From: Clostridia bacterium
GTDB taxonomy: Bacteria; Bacillota; Clostridia; TANB77; CAG-508
Direction: 5' to 3'
DNA: 64,000 nt
NCBI GenBank assembly: GCA_022792395.1
Contig: JAAWAX010000037.1
Span: 1-64,000 of the forward strand
Shown here: positions 10,191 to 20,828 of the stretch, one piece after another
How positions within the stretch are numbered: position 1 is the stretch's first letter
How the letters are laid out: each line of letters opens with the position of its first letter
The notes under the pieces: generated by a model
Database searches by the model: none
The model's input: the letters and a program-made list of their open reading frames with translations, nothing else
Told to the model about the DNA's origin: nothing
Translations under genes and position numbers: made by a program

Positions 10191-11147
10191 TTATTTTAGA
10201 TTTTTTAATGCCTCAATTCTATCTTCAATACTAGGATGAGTAGACCATAAACTAGAAGATTTTCTCTTTCCCTCTTTCGTATTCTTTTTAAAAGGATTTA
10301 CGATATACATATTAGCAGTTGCACTATTAGCTGTTTCCAATTGATTTTCATCCGTATCTAATTTTTGAAGAGCTGAAATTAATCCATCAGGATTACGAGT
10401 AAATTCTATGGCAGTACTATCGGCTAAAAATTCTCTTTTTCTGGAAAGGGCTAATTGCATCAAAGAACCAAAGATAGGAGATAAGATTAAAAAGATAAGT
10501 CCAATCAACATTAAAATTCCATTTCCTTTATTATCATTATCTCTGTCACGCTTTAATCCGCCCCAGAATAAAGCACGAGAAAAGATATCTGACAGCATAA
10601 CAATAAATCCTACCATAACAGAAACAATACAACTAAGGCGAATATCATAATTTTTGATGTGACTTAATTCATGTGCAATGACTCCTTCTAGTTCATAATA
10701 ATCCAATTTTTCCAATAAACCTGTTGTAACACAGATAACGGCATTTTCTGGATTTCTTCCTGTAGCAAAAGCATTTGGTTGAGAATCTTCTGTAACATAC
10801 AATCTTGGCTTGACTGTCAAACCAGAAGTAATCATCAGACTATCTAAAATATTGACAATTTTCAAATCTTCTTCTTTGGTAGCAGGTCTAGCTTTATTCA
10901 AAGATAAAACAATTTTGTCACTATAATAGTAAGAGCCCCATGCAGAAGCAATGGAGAAAACAAGAGCAAATACAATGGAAAAAGTTCCTAATTTTAAAGC
11001 ATGACAGATATAATAAACAATTAAAGTAATGACTAGAATAAAGATGCTTACAATTATACCTGATTCTATTTTATTTTTTTTTATATTTTCAAACATGTTA
11101 AAATCCTTTCTAGATAAATAAAGGGTTGGAAATTTTAAAACCTCCAA
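10191..11147 (-). CDS. htpX: Zinc metalloprotease HtpX
   Basis: GVIAHELSHIKNYDIR (HExxH), multiple TMs, REFLADSTAIEFTRNP. Confidence 0.92.
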   Translation of the reverse strand: MEVLKFPTLYLSRKDFNMFENIKKNKIESGIIVSIFILVITLIVYYICHALKLGTFSIVFALVFSIASAWGSYYYSDKIVLSLNKARPATKEEDLKIVNILDSLMITSGLTVKPRLYVTEDSQPNAFATGRNPENAVICVTTGLLEKLDYYELEGVIAHELSHIKNYDIRLSCIVSVMVGFIVMLSDIFSRALFWGGLKRDRDNDNKGNGILMLIGLIFLILSPIFGSLMQLALSRKREFLADSTAIEFTRNPDGLISALQKLDTDENQLETANSATANMYIVNPFKKNTKEGKRKSSSLWSTHPSIEDRIEALKNLK

Positions 11148-11156
11148 CCTACTTGT

Positions 11157-11720
11157 TTATGAATTTGAACCGAAATCTACTTTTACATTTTTTCTAGCTT
11201 CATCATTTTCTGTTTTAAATAAGTCACGAGCTTGGAAGTTAAACATACTAGCAATGATATTAGAAGGGAATACTTGTAATTTTGTATTATACATGGTTAC
11301 GGTGTCATTATAAAATTGTCTAGAAAAAGAGATTTTATTTTCTGTGTTTCTTAATTCTTCTGATAAATCTGAAAAATTTTGATTTGCTTTTAATTCTGGG
11401 TAGTTTTCAGAAACTGCCATAATTGTTTTTAAAGCAGTTGATAGTTGATTATCTAAATCCGCTTTTCCAGAGACACTTTGTGTATTTGCCCAAGAAGTTC
11501 TAAGGGCTGCTATTTTTTCAAAAGTTTCTTTTTCATGATTCATGTATCCTTTAACAGTTTCTACAAAATTTGGTATTAAATCAAATCTTCTTTGTAATTG
11601 TACATCAATTTGACTCCAAGCGTTGTCTACTTTTACTTTAGATTGTACTAAACCATTATACATACCAATGATTGCAATGACAAGAATAACAACGATAGCT
11701 AATAGAATCCAAATGATCAT
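11157..11720 (-). CDS. lemA: LemA family protein
   Basis: YNGLVQSKVKVDNAWSQIDVQLQRRFDLIPNFVETVKGY. Confidence 0.93.
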   Translation of the reverse strand: MIIWILLAIVVILVIAIIGMYNGLVQSKVKVDNAWSQIDVQLQRRFDLIPNFVETVKGYMNHEKETFEKIAALRTSWANTQSVSGKADLDNQLSTALKTIMAVSENYPELKANQNFSDLSEELRNTENKISFSRQFYNDTVTMYNTKLQVFPSNIIASMFNFQARDLFKTENDEARKNVKVDFGSNS

Positions 11721-11908
11721 ATAAATTCCTCCTTAATTTCTATTATATACAAACTTATCATAACATATTAAAAAATTTTATACAATAAAAATGTGAAAAA
11801 ATTGTGAAAAGTTAGTAATAGTTTAAAAAAATCGACATATAATATAATAAATGACAAGCTTAAAAAATTAGGCAAAAGTTTAAAATTTTAATAAAAAAAA
11901 TCCAAAAT

Positions 11909-11937
11909 TTGACAAAAAAGAATAACAATGATATACT
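11909..11937 (+). promoter_or_regulatory. SigA-type promoter
   Basis: TTGACA-17 nt-TATACT. Confidence 0.75.
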
Positions 11938-11969
11938 GTGGATGTTTCCAAAAGGAGGAATTAATTTTT

Positions 11970-12905
11970 ATGAAAAACCAAGAAAGAGCATCTTTGTCAA
12001 TAATGAAAATTATAGCCATTAGTATTATATTGATTTTGATATCAGGAATTGGTGTTATGGCAGTCAATACAAAATTAAATGATATTAAAATTGTGCTTCA
12101 AAATGGATATGAAATGACAGTATTAACTTCAAAAACAAAAGTATCAGAAATTTTAGAAGAAAATAATATTATATTAGAAGAAAATCAGAAAACAATACCA
12201 GACTTAAATAGTGAAGTATCAGCAGGAGAGAGTATAAAAATTACAGATAAATCTTATCAAGAAGTACAAATTGCTAAAATATCAGAAGAAGGGGTAGAAA
12301 CCTCATTAAATCAACTATTAGAAAATTATGCACCTATCACAGAAAAAATAGTGGTAGAACAAGTTACAATACCTTATGAAACAGTAACCAAAAATGCAAC
12401 AGAAGTTTCAGGGAATACAAGTAATAAAGTATTACAACAAGGGAAAGATGGTTTAAAAGAAGTAACTTATCGAGTAAAATATCAAAATGAAGTAGAGATT
12501 GAAAGAACTTTAGTATCAGAAGTTGTTATCAATGAACCAGTAAATAAGATTGTGCAAGTACAACAGGTAGAAACATCAAGAGGTGCAACTTTACCAAGAA
12601 CAGCAACAACTAGTTCAACAGGAGGAATGACTTATAAAGTAACAGCTTACTGTTCTTGTGCAAAATGTTGTGGCGGTAGTACATTAGGAAGAACAGCATC
12701 AGGAACAAAAGCAACAGCAGGAAGAACAGTAGCAACATCTAGTAAATTTGCATTTGGAACACAATTAAATATTGGAGGGCATGTCTATACAGTAGAAGAT
12801 AGAGGTGGAGCTATTAGTGGTAATAGAATTGATATCTATGTTAATTCACATGCAGAAGCCTTACAATGGGGTGTTAGATATTTAACAGTTGATGTGGTAA
12901 ATTAA
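11970..12905 (+). CDS. YabE-like protein: DUF348 + G5-like + C-terminal 3D domain
   Basis: ATG 11970 preceded by aaaggagg; VNTKLNDIKIVLQNGYEMTVLTSKTKVSEIL; YKVTAYCSCAKCCGG..RTVATSSKFAFGTQLNI..VEDRGGAISGNRIDIY. Confidence 0.85.
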   Translation: MKNQERASLSIMKIIAISIILILISGIGVMAVNTKLNDIKIVLQNGYEMTVLTSKTKVSEILEENNIILEENQKTIPDLNSEVSAGESIKITDKSYQEVQIAKISEEGVETSLNQLLENYAPITEKIVVEQVTIPYETVTKNATEVSGNTSNKVLQQGKDGLKEVTYRVKYQNEVEIERTLVSEVVINEPVNKIVQVQQVETSRGATLPRTATTSSTGGMTYKVTAYCSCAKCCGGSTLGRTASGTKATAGRTVATSSKFAFGTQLNIGGHVYTVEDRGGAISGNRIDIYVNSHAEALQWGVRYLTVDVVN

Positions 12906-13139
12906 TAAAATAAAGTGAAATAGCAAGGATGATGTGTAGAAGCATAGACTTGCTATTGTTTATATATTAGGAAAATCATATTGACTTTCTAATATATAAA
13001 ATACATTGTACACAATTTTACTTATGTAAAATTAGCACATGAACAAATTAACGGAAAACCAAAGAGAAAAATTGAAATTATGCTAATATTAAGGTTTTTC
13101 AATTTGTTCTAGGCAATATTTTAAGAAAGGAAGCAAAAA

Positions 13140-13889
13140 ATGAAACTAATTTCGTGGAATGTAAATGGAATAAGAGCATGTGTTAACAAAGGGTTTAAGG
13201 ATTTTTTTGAAAAGATAGAAGCCGACATATTTTGTATACAAGAAACTAAGTGTCAACCAGATCAAATTGATTTAACATTGAAAGGATACAAAAGTTATTG
13301 GAATAGTGCAGAAAAGAAAGGATATTCAGGAACTGCTATTTTTACCAAAAAAGAACCAATTGAAGTATCCTATGGCATTGGAATCGAAGAGCATGACAAA
13401 GAAGGAAGAATCATTACACTAGAATTTGAGAAATTCTATTTGGTCAATAACTATACACCAAATTCCAAAAGAGAATTAGAGAGATTAGCCTATAGACAAA
13501 TATGGGAAGATGAAATTAGAAATTATTTAATCAAGTTAAACCAAAAAAAGCCAGTCATTATGTGTGGAGATTTGAATGTAGCACACCAAGAAATTGACTT
13601 GAAAAATCCAAAAACAAACAAAGGAAATGCAGGATTTACAGATGAAGAAAGAGAAAAAATGACACAATTATTAAAAGCTGGATTTACGGACAGTTTCCGA
13701 CATTTATATCCAGACAAAGAAAATGCCTATAGTTGGTGGTCTTACATGGGAAGAGCAAGAGAAAAAAATGTAGGGTGGAGAATTGATTACTTTATTGTAT
13801 CAGATGATATAAAAGAACAAATCAAAGAAGCAACTATGTATCCAGAAATTATGGGGAGTGACCATTGCCCAGTAGGGCTTGAATTGTGA
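13140..13889 (+). CDS. exoA: Exodeoxyribonuclease III
   Basis: MKLISWNVNGIRACV..DIFCIQETKCQ..GDLNVAHQEIDL..GWRIDYFIVS..SDHCPVGLEL. Confidence 0.93.
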   Translation: MKLISWNVNGIRACVNKGFKDFFEKIEADIFCIQETKCQPDQIDLTLKGYKSYWNSAEKKGYSGTAIFTKKEPIEVSYGIGIEEHDKEGRIITLEFEKFYLVNNYTPNSKRELERLAYRQIWEDEIRNYLIKLNQKKPVIMCGDLNVAHQEIDLKNPKTNKGNAGFTDEEREKMTQLLKAGFTDSFRHLYPDKENAYSWWSYMGRAREKNVGWRIDYFIVSDDIKEQIKEATMYPEIMGSDHCPVGLEL

Positions 13890-13891
13890 TA

Positions 13892-13958
13892 GTGGTTAAA
13901 GTGGGACAGGCACTACTTGACCATTTTTGGCTAAGTAGTGCCTGTCCCACTTTAGCCA
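13892..13958. repeat. Palindromic repeat family B (AAAGTGGGACAGGCAC...GTGCCTGTCCCACTTT)
   Basis: aaagtgggacaggcactacttgaccatttttggctaagtagtgcctgtcccacttt. Confidence 0.85.
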
Positions 13959-13980
13959 AAAGAGGAGGAAATAGGATAAA

Positions 13981-15144
13981 ATGAATGAAATTAAAAATCA
14001 TGGCAAGAAATGGTTATATTGGTTCTTTTTAGGAGTTGCTATTATTGTAGTATATAAAGCATTAGATAATTTTGGTGATGTAATGGGAGTAATTGCTAAA
14101 TTTTTTGAGATTATAACTCCGTTTTTAGTTGGTATTTTTATTAGCTATTTATTGTATATGCCATGTAAAAAGATAGAAGAGGTGTATGCTAAATCAAAGT
14201 TGAAATTTGTAGCTAAAAAGGCAAGAGGTTTTAGTATTTTTACAGTATATTTTATTATTTTCTTGTTATTATTAATATTAATTAACTTCATATTACCAGT
14301 TGTGTTTGAGAGTGTGGTTGATTTAATTAATAATATTCAAAATTATTATGAAATAGCAATTGATAATTATAATAGTTTGCCAGATGATAATGTTTTAAAA
14401 AGTGATGTTGTAAATGATATGATACAAAATATTCAAAATCTGGATATTAAGCAATATTTTCAATTAGAAAAGATATTAGCCTATGTCATGAGTGCGATTA
14501 ATGCAGTAACAAGTTTATTTAATGTGATAGTTGCGGTTATTGTTTCAGTTTATATTTTAGCAGAAAGAGTGCAAATTATAAATTCGATTAAAAAATTAGC
14601 AGAAGCTATTTTCAAAGAAAAAACTTATAAAAATTTAGGAAGATATTTTGATAATTCCAATGAAATCTTTTTCAAATTTATTGCGAGTCAATTTTTAGAT
14701 GCTATTATTGTAGGTATTTTAGTAACTATTGCTATGAGTATTATGGGAATCAAATTTGCACCATTATTAGGATTTTTAATTGGTTTATTTAATATGATTC
14801 CATACATAGGTGCTATTATCGCGGTAGGGATTTCTGCCTTAATAACATTAATTACAGGTGGTTTATCACAAGCTATTTGGATGTTAATTGTAGTGATTAT
14901 TTTACAACAAATTGATGCTAATATTATTAATCCAAAGATTATTGGGCAGTCTTTAAAAATAAGTCCATTGTTAGTGATATTTGCCATTACAGTAGGTGGT
15001 GCCTATTTTGGAATATTAGGAATGTTTTTAGCAGTACCAGCAATTGCCGTGGTCAGAATATTGGTAGAAGATTATATTGATTATAAATTAGTAACAAAAA
15101 AGATAGAAAAAAGAGGAAAAGAAAGAGGAGATAAAGTATGTTAA
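13981..15144 (+). CDS. AI-2E family transporter (YtvI/PerM-like)
   Basis: Multi-TM; NMIPYIGAIIAVGISALITLITGG..QQIDANIINPKIIGQSLKISPLLVI. Confidence 0.85.
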   Translation: MNEIKNHGKKWLYWFFLGVAIIVVYKALDNFGDVMGVIAKFFEIITPFLVGIFISYLLYMPCKKIEEVYAKSKLKFVAKKARGFSIFTVYFIIFLLLLILINFILPVVFESVVDLINNIQNYYEIAIDNYNSLPDDNVLKSDVVNDMIQNIQNLDIKQYFQLEKILAYVMSAINAVTSLFNVIVAVIVSVYILAERVQIINSIKKLAEAIFKEKTYKNLGRYFDNSNEIFFKFIASQFLDAIIVGILVTIAMSIMGIKFAPLLGFLIGLFNMIPYIGAIIAVGISALITLITGGLSQAIWMLIVVIILQQIDANIINPKIIGQSLKISPLLVIFAITVGGAYFGILGMFLAVPAIAVVRILVEDYIDYKLVTKKIEKRGKERGDKVC

Positions 15145-15629
15145 AGAAATATGTTTTAGTATTTTTAGTATCTATGATACCACTAATTGAATTAAGAGGC
15201 TCTATACCGATTGGATTGAGTCCATTATGGGGAGATGCACTTCCTATTGTTCCATTATATATCATTTGTATTATAGGAAATATGTTACCAGTACCATTTA
15301 TATTTTTCTTTGCTAGAAAAGTTTTAGAATGGGGAGCTGATAAAAAGTTTATTGGAAAGTTTTTTACTTTTTGTTTAGAAAAAGGAGAGAAAGGTGGAAA
15401 AAAGCTACAAGAGAAAGCAGGTCGTGGACTATATGTGGCATTATTTCTTTTTGTTGGAATACCACTTCCTGGTACAGGAGCATGGACAGGAACATTAGCA
15501 GCTAGTTTTTTAGATATGGATTTTAAGAAAAGTACCATAGCTGTTATGGCTGGCGTGATTTTAGCAGGTATTATTATGGGAATTGCATCTACTGGTGTGT
15601 TTGGTGCAGTAGGAACAATATTTAGTTAA
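15138..15629 (+). CDS. Small multidrug-export family protein (COG2426-like)
   Basis: MIPLIELRGSIPIG..GNMLPVPFIFFFARK..FVGIPLPGTGAWTGTLAASFL. Confidence 0.85.
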   Translation: MLKKYVLVFLVSMIPLIELRGSIPIGLSPLWGDALPIVPLYIICIIGNMLPVPFIFFFARKVLEWGADKKFIGKFFTFCLEKGEKGGKKLQEKAGRGLYVALFLFVGIPLPGTGAWTGTLAASFLDMDFKKSTIAVMAGVILAGIIMGIASTGVFGAVGTIFS

Positions 15630-15703
15630 TAATAGTAATAAAAAGTAAAAAATGTTAAAAGGAAACTTTTGACATTTTTTTACGTAAAATGGACCCAAAA
15701 ACC

Positions 15704-15733
15704 TTGACATCCGTAAGAAAAATGTGATACAAT
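15704..15733 (+). promoter_or_regulatory. SigA-type promoter upstream of rpoB
   Basis: TTGACA-18 nt-TACAAT. Confidence 0.7.
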
Positions 15734-15999
15734 ACAGATTGATTTTTATTCGAGATAGAAAATTATATTTTCTACGATTCATGTCAAAATTAAAAAAAGA
15801 GGAATTAAGCATGGAATAGCCCTTAAGAAAATCATTTTGAAAAGCAGACAAATGAAGTTTTTAGAGATTCGCTATTTATGTTTTAAGAAGGACTTTTTTT
15901 AATTTCTTATCTTTATTTTCTATGTCAATTACACTTATCGTAAGAGTAATTTCCTAGAATATAAAAAAATTATTTCTGCTTAATATCTTTATTTAAGGA

Positions 16000-18900
16000 G
16001 TGATTTTTTTGAAAATCAAAGAAGTAAATTACGAGAAAGCCTCTCGTAAAGATTTTGCGAAGGTTGGAGATTTTATTGAAATGCCAAACCTAATCAAAGT
16101 ACAAAAAGATTCTTATGACTGGTTTGTAGAAGAAGGATTAGGAGAAGTATTAAAAGATATTTCCCCAATTGAAGACTATTCTGGAAACTTGGTTCTTGAA
16201 TTTTTCGATTATTACATGGAAGACAAAACAAAATATAGTGTAGAAGAAGCGAAAGAAAGAGATGCTACTTATTCAACCAGATTACATGTAAAAGTTAGAT
16301 TAATTAACCGTGAAACTGGTGAAATCAAAGAGCAAGAGATTTATTTAGGAGATTTTCCATTAATGACAAACAGTGGGACCTTTGTTATCAATGGAGCAGA
16401 AAGAGTTGTCGTAAGCCAATTAGTACGTTCACCAGGGTGTTACTATGGAGAAGAATTTGATACCAAAACAGGGAAAAGAACTTATAACTCTACTGTAATG
16501 CCACTTCGTGGAGCATGGTTAGAATATGAAACCGATGGAAACGATATTTTCTATGTACGTGTTGATAGAACCAGAAAAGTACCAGTAACTACTTTATTAA
16601 GAGCAATTGGAGTTATTACGGATGACCAAATTAGAGAATTATTTGGCGATGAAGAAATGATAACAGCAACGATTCATAAAGATACCATTAAAGACCAAGA
16701 TGAAGCTCTAATTGAAATCTATAAAAAATTAAGACCAGGAGAATTACCAACGGTAGATGCAGCAAGAAACTTATTTAATGGATTATTCTATGACAATAAA
16801 AGATATGATTTAGCAAAAGTAGGAAGATATAAATTTAATCAAAAATTGGGATTAGCAGGAAGAATCAAAGACAAAATAGTAGCAGAAGATATTATGGATC
16901 ATGAAACAGGAGAAGTATTCATACAAGCAGGAGAAGTTATTTCAGAAGAAATAGCAGAAGATATTCAAAATGCTGGAATCAACGTTGTTGATGTAATGGT
17001 AGGAGAAAGAAAAGTAAGAATCATAGGAAATGCTACATGCAATATCCATAAAGTATTACCAGATATTGACTTAAGTAAATTACATTTCAAAGAATTAGTA
17101 AATTATAATGTGTTAAAAAATATTATTGACAACACAGATAAAAAAGATTTAGTAAAAGCAATTGAAGAAAGACAAGATGAATTAGTATCAAAATGTATTA
17201 CAACAGAAGATATGATAGCATCTATCAATTACTTATTAAATCTATCTCATGGATTAGGAAAACCAGATGATATTGACCATTTAGCAAATCGTAGAATTCG
17301 TCAAGTAGGAGAATTGTTACAAAATCAATTTAGAATTGGTTTAACCAGACTAGAAAGAGTTGTTCGTGAAAGAATGACCATTCAAGATTTAGACGTTGTA
17401 ACACCACAAACATTAATCAATACAAAACCAATTACATCATCTATTCGTGAATTCTTTGGAAGTTCTCAATTATCACAATTCATGGATCAAACCAACCCAT
17501 TATCAGAATTGACTCATAAAAGAAGAATTTCCGCTTTAGGACCAGGAGGATTAACAAGAGAAAGAGCAGGATTCGAGGTACGTGATGTTCACTATACTCA
17601 CTATGGTAGACTATGTCCAATCGAATCACCAGAAGGACCAAACATTGGATTAATTTCTGCCCTTTCATCCTTTGCTAATATCAACGAATATGGATTTATT
17701 GAAACTCCATACCGTAAAGTAGACCCAGAAACACACAAATTAACAGATATTGTAGAATATATGAGTGCTGATGTAGAAGATAATTATATTATTGCACAAG
17801 CATCTGAACCAATTGACAAAAATGGAAAATTTGTAGATGAAAGAATTAGAGTTAGATTTAAAAACGAAGTAATAGAAGTTGACCGTGACCAAGTTCAATA
17901 TGTTGATGTTTCACCAAAACAATTAGTATCGATTGCGGCAGCCATGATACCATTTTTAGAGCATGATGATGCAAAAAGAGCTTTGATGGGTGCTAACATG
18001 CAACGTCAAGCAGTTCCATTAATGATAACAGAAAGTCCAATTATAGGAACTGGAATTGAGTATAGAGCAGCAAAAGACTCTGGAATTTTAGTACTAGCAG
18101 AAGAAGATGGAGTCATTGAAAAAGTAACAGGGGATAGCATAACCGTTAAATATGACAACAAAAAAACAATTACACATAAACTTCGTAAATTTAAAAGAAC
18201 CAATGGTGGTACTTGTATTAATCAAAAACCAATTGTAAAAGCGGGAGAAAAAGTGAAAAAAGGAGATGCCATTGCAGATGGACCATCTACTTCTAATGGA
18301 GAAATGGCACTTGGTAAAAACGTATTAGTTGCTTTCTCAACTTGGGAAGGATACAACTACGAGGATGCTATTTTGATTAATGAAAAACTAGTAAAAGAAG
18401 ATGTGTTTACTTCTATTCATATTGAAGAATATGATTGTGAATGTCGTGACACCAAATTAGGTGCAGAAGAAATCACTCGTGATATTCCAAACATTGGAGA
18501 TGATTCGTTAAAAGATTTAGATGAAAATGGAATTATTCGAATTGGTGCAGAAGTAAGACCTGGGGATATTTTAGTTGGTAAAGTTACGCCAAAAGGAGAA
18601 ACAGAATTAACGGCAGAAGAGAGATTATTAAGAGCTATTTTTGGTGAAAAAGCAAGAGAAGTTAGAGATACTTCTTTAAGAGTACCACATGGAGAAGCAG
18701 GAACAATTGTAGATGTAAAAATCTTTACAAGAGATAATTCTGATGAATTAGGACCAGGTGTTAACCAAATTATTAGATGTTATATAGCAACCAAAAGAAA
18801 AATATCAGTAGGAGATAAAATGGCAGGACGTCATGGTAACAAAGGTGTTATCTCAAGAGTATTGCCAGAAGAAGATATGCCATTTATGCCAGATGGTACA

Positions 18901-19773
18901 CCAATTGATATTTTATTAAATCCATTAGGTGTTCCTTCTCGTATGAATTTAGGGCAAGTTTTAGAGGTACATTTAGGAGGAGCAGCCAAAGCACTAGGAT
19001 GGAAAATAGCAACACCTGTATTTGATGGAGCGACACAAACTGATGTTGAGGAATTATTGGAAAAAGCAGGTATGAGTAAAGATGGAAAAACCGTTTTATA
19101 TGATGGTAGAACAGGAGACCCATTTGATAAGCCAATTACAGTTGGTGTTATGTATATGTTAAAATTACACCATTTAGTAGATGATAAAATCCATGCTCGT
19201 TCAACAGGACCATATTCACTAGTTACGCAACAACCATTAGGAGGTAAAGCACAATTTGGTGGACAACGTTTTGGAGAGATGGAAGTTTGGGCATTAGAGG
19301 CATATGGTGCATCTTATACTTTACAAGAAATGCTAACCGTTAAATCAGATGATATTGTAGGAAGAGTAAAAACTTATGAAGCAATTGTAAAAGGAGAAAA
19401 TGTTCCAGAACCAGGTGTTCCAGAGAGTTTCAAAGTTTTAGTAAAAGAATTACAATCTTTAGGATTAGATGTTCGTTTATATTCAGAAGACAATCAAGAA
19501 TTGGAACTAAAGGAAAATATTGAAGAAGGAATCGAATATGATCCAAATAAAGAAAAGAAAATATTATCAGAAGACCAAGTTATTGCAGATGGAGATTTAG
19601 ATGGTTATGGAGAAGAATTAGAAGATGATATGCTTCTAGATGATGAAGCAAGTGATTTGGTAGAGGATAGCGATGAATTGTTTGAAGAACTTGGTGATGA
19701 AGAAGATGAATTGCTATTTGATAATGATTTAGCAAATGATAATTTAGATAGCGATGAAGATATTATAGAGTAA
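16000..19773 (+). CDS. rpoB: DNA-directed RNA polymerase subunit beta (true start may be TTG 16009 after aaggag)
   Basis: [47 protein letters not shown]..; [19 protein letters not shown]. Confidence 0.98.
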   Translation: MIFLKIKEVNYEKASRKDFAKVGDFIEMPNLIKVQKDSYDWFVEEGLGEVLKDISPIEDYSGNLVLEFFDYYMEDKTKYSVEEAKERDATYSTRLHVKVRLINRETGEIKEQEIYLGDFPLMTNSGTFVINGAERVVVSQLVRSPGCYYGEEFDTKTGKRTYNSTVMPLRGAWLEYETDGNDIFYVRVDRTRKVPVTTLLRAIGVITDDQIRELFGDEEMITATIHKDTIKDQDEALIEIYKKLRPGELPTVDAARNLFNGLFYDNKRYDLAKVGRYKFNQKLGLAGRIKDKIVAEDIMDHETGEVFIQAGEVISEEIAEDIQNAGINVVDVMVGERKVRIIGNATCNIHKVLPDIDLSKLHFKELVNYNVLKNIIDNTDKKDLVKAIEERQDELVSKCITTEDMIASINYLLNLSHGLGKPDDIDHLANRRIRQVGELLQNQFRIGLTRLERVVRERMTIQDLDVVTPQTLINTKPITSSIREFFGSSQLSQFMDQTNPLSELTHKRRISALGPGGLTRERAGFEVRDVHYTHYGRLCPIESPEGPNIGLISALSSFANINEYGFIETPYRKVDPETHKLTDIVEYMSADVEDNYIIAQASEPIDKNGKFVDERIRVRFKNEVIEVDRDQVQYVDVSPKQLVSIAAAMIPFLEHDDAKRALMGANMQRQAVPLMITESPIIGTGIEYRAAKDSGILVLAEEDGVIEKVTGDSITVKYDNKKTITHKLRKFKRTNGGTCINQKPIVKAGEKVKKGDAIADGPSTSNGEMALGKNVLVAFSTWEGYNYEDAILINEKLVKEDVFTSIHIEEYDCECRDTKLGAEEITRDIPNIGDDSLKDLDENGIIRIGAEVRPGDILVGKVTPKGETELTAEERLLRAIFGEKAREVRDTSLRVPHGEAGTIVDVKIFTRDNSDELGPGVNQIIRCYIATKRKISVGDKMAGRHGNKGVISRVLPEEDMPFMPDGTPIDILLNPLGVPSRMNLGQVLEVHLGGAAKALGWKIATPVFDGATQTDVEELLEKAGMSKDGKTVLYDGRTGDPFDKPITVGVMYMLKLHHLVDDKIHARSTGPYSLVTQQPLGGKAQFGGQRFGEMEVWALEAYGASYTLQEMLTVKSDDIVGRVKTYEAIVKGENVPEPGVPESFKVLVKELQSLGLDVRLYSEDNQELELKENIEEGIEYDPNKEKKILSEDQVIADGDLDGYGEELEDDMLLDDEASDLVEDSDELFEELGDEEDELLFDNDLANDNLDSDEDIIE

Positions 19774-19793
19774 AATGAATGAGGGATGTATAA

Positions 19794-20639
19794 ATGGCAA
19801 AAAAACGTGGGAATTGGAAATTTAGAAATAGGCTAAAGCTAAAAAACGGAAATAAAGTCAGCGAAAAACAAGCAGTTGAAAATACTATTGTAAAAGAAAT
19901 AATAGAACAAGTAGAAAAAATGCAAAATGGAGAAGTAATAAATGTCGAAAGATTGATGATAGGGATTGTTCAAAAGAATGTTTTAGAGAAAAGACTGATA
20001 GAAGAGGAACAAATTATATTGCAAGCTAGACAAAGATTAGAAGATACACAAAAAATATCTTGCTTAAAAAATGGGGAATATATAAAAGATGAATATGGAA
20101 TCATTGTCAATGATGAAAGAATGATAGATTCTATTAAAGAAACAATGATAAATCAAATAGAAAAAATGCAAAATGGAGAACAAATAGAATTTGGAAAAAT
20201 GATGGCAGAGATTACTCAAAAGCATAATATGACAAGAAGCCATAGAATAGAGAAACAACTTATATGTGAAGTTAGACAAATGTTAAAAGCTAGACGAAAA
20301 ATATCATGTTTAAAAGATGAAAAATATGTAAGAGATGAATATGGAATCATCGCTGATCAAGAAACCGCAGCCATAAAAAGAGAAGAGGCCATTCAAGTAG
20401 CAGAAAGAATCAAAAAAGAAATAGAAGCAGAGGGAGAAAAACCAACTAAAGAAGAGATATTAAAACGTTTGGATGAAGATTTCAAAGAAAATCAACTATA
20501 TAGGACATGGATAACAGTTTTATGTAGTAATGGAACTCTTTTAGGAAAAAAAGAAGAGGTTAGACAAAAAGAAAAATTATGTTCAGAGAGAAAAGAAGAA
20601 ATACCGATAAAAGAGGATGAAGAAGAACTGAACAGATAA
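19794..20639 (+). CDS. Hypothetical protein with internal ~75 aa duplication, lying between rpoB and rpoC
   Basis: EKMQNGEVINVERLMIGIVQK..ISCLKNGEYIKDEYGII and EKMQNGEQIEFGKMMAEITQK..ISCLKDEKYVRDEYGII. Confidence 0.75.
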   Translation: MAKKRGNWKFRNRLKLKNGNKVSEKQAVENTIVKEIIEQVEKMQNGEVINVERLMIGIVQKNVLEKRLIEEEQIILQARQRLEDTQKISCLKNGEYIKDEYGIIVNDERMIDSIKETMINQIEKMQNGEQIEFGKMMAEITQKHNMTRSHRIEKQLICEVRQMLKARRKISCLKDEKYVRDEYGIIADQETAAIKREEAIQVAERIKKEIEAEGEKPTKEEILKRLDEDFKENQLYRTWITVLCSNGTLLGKKEEVRQKEKLCSERKEEIPIKEDEEELNR

Positions 20640-20790
20640 AACAAGAAAAAATTAATTGAATAAATTTCAAAAAGAGAAAAAGGCGACAAGAGGGAATTGT
20701 TCGAGCGGTGGAGAGCCCTTTCGTATCTGTTTTGAAACACCAAAACTTATGCAATCGAATGAAATGAGATTGTAAACCTATAAAAAATAA

Positions 20791-20822
20791 TTGGAGATGT
20801 ACTCTAAAGGAGTCATCCCCAA
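20791..20822 (+). promoter_or_regulatory. Stem-loop directly upstream of rpoC ribosome binding site
   Basis: ttggagatgtactctaaaggagtcatccccaa. Confidence 0.6.
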
Positions 20823-20828
20823 TGCGAC

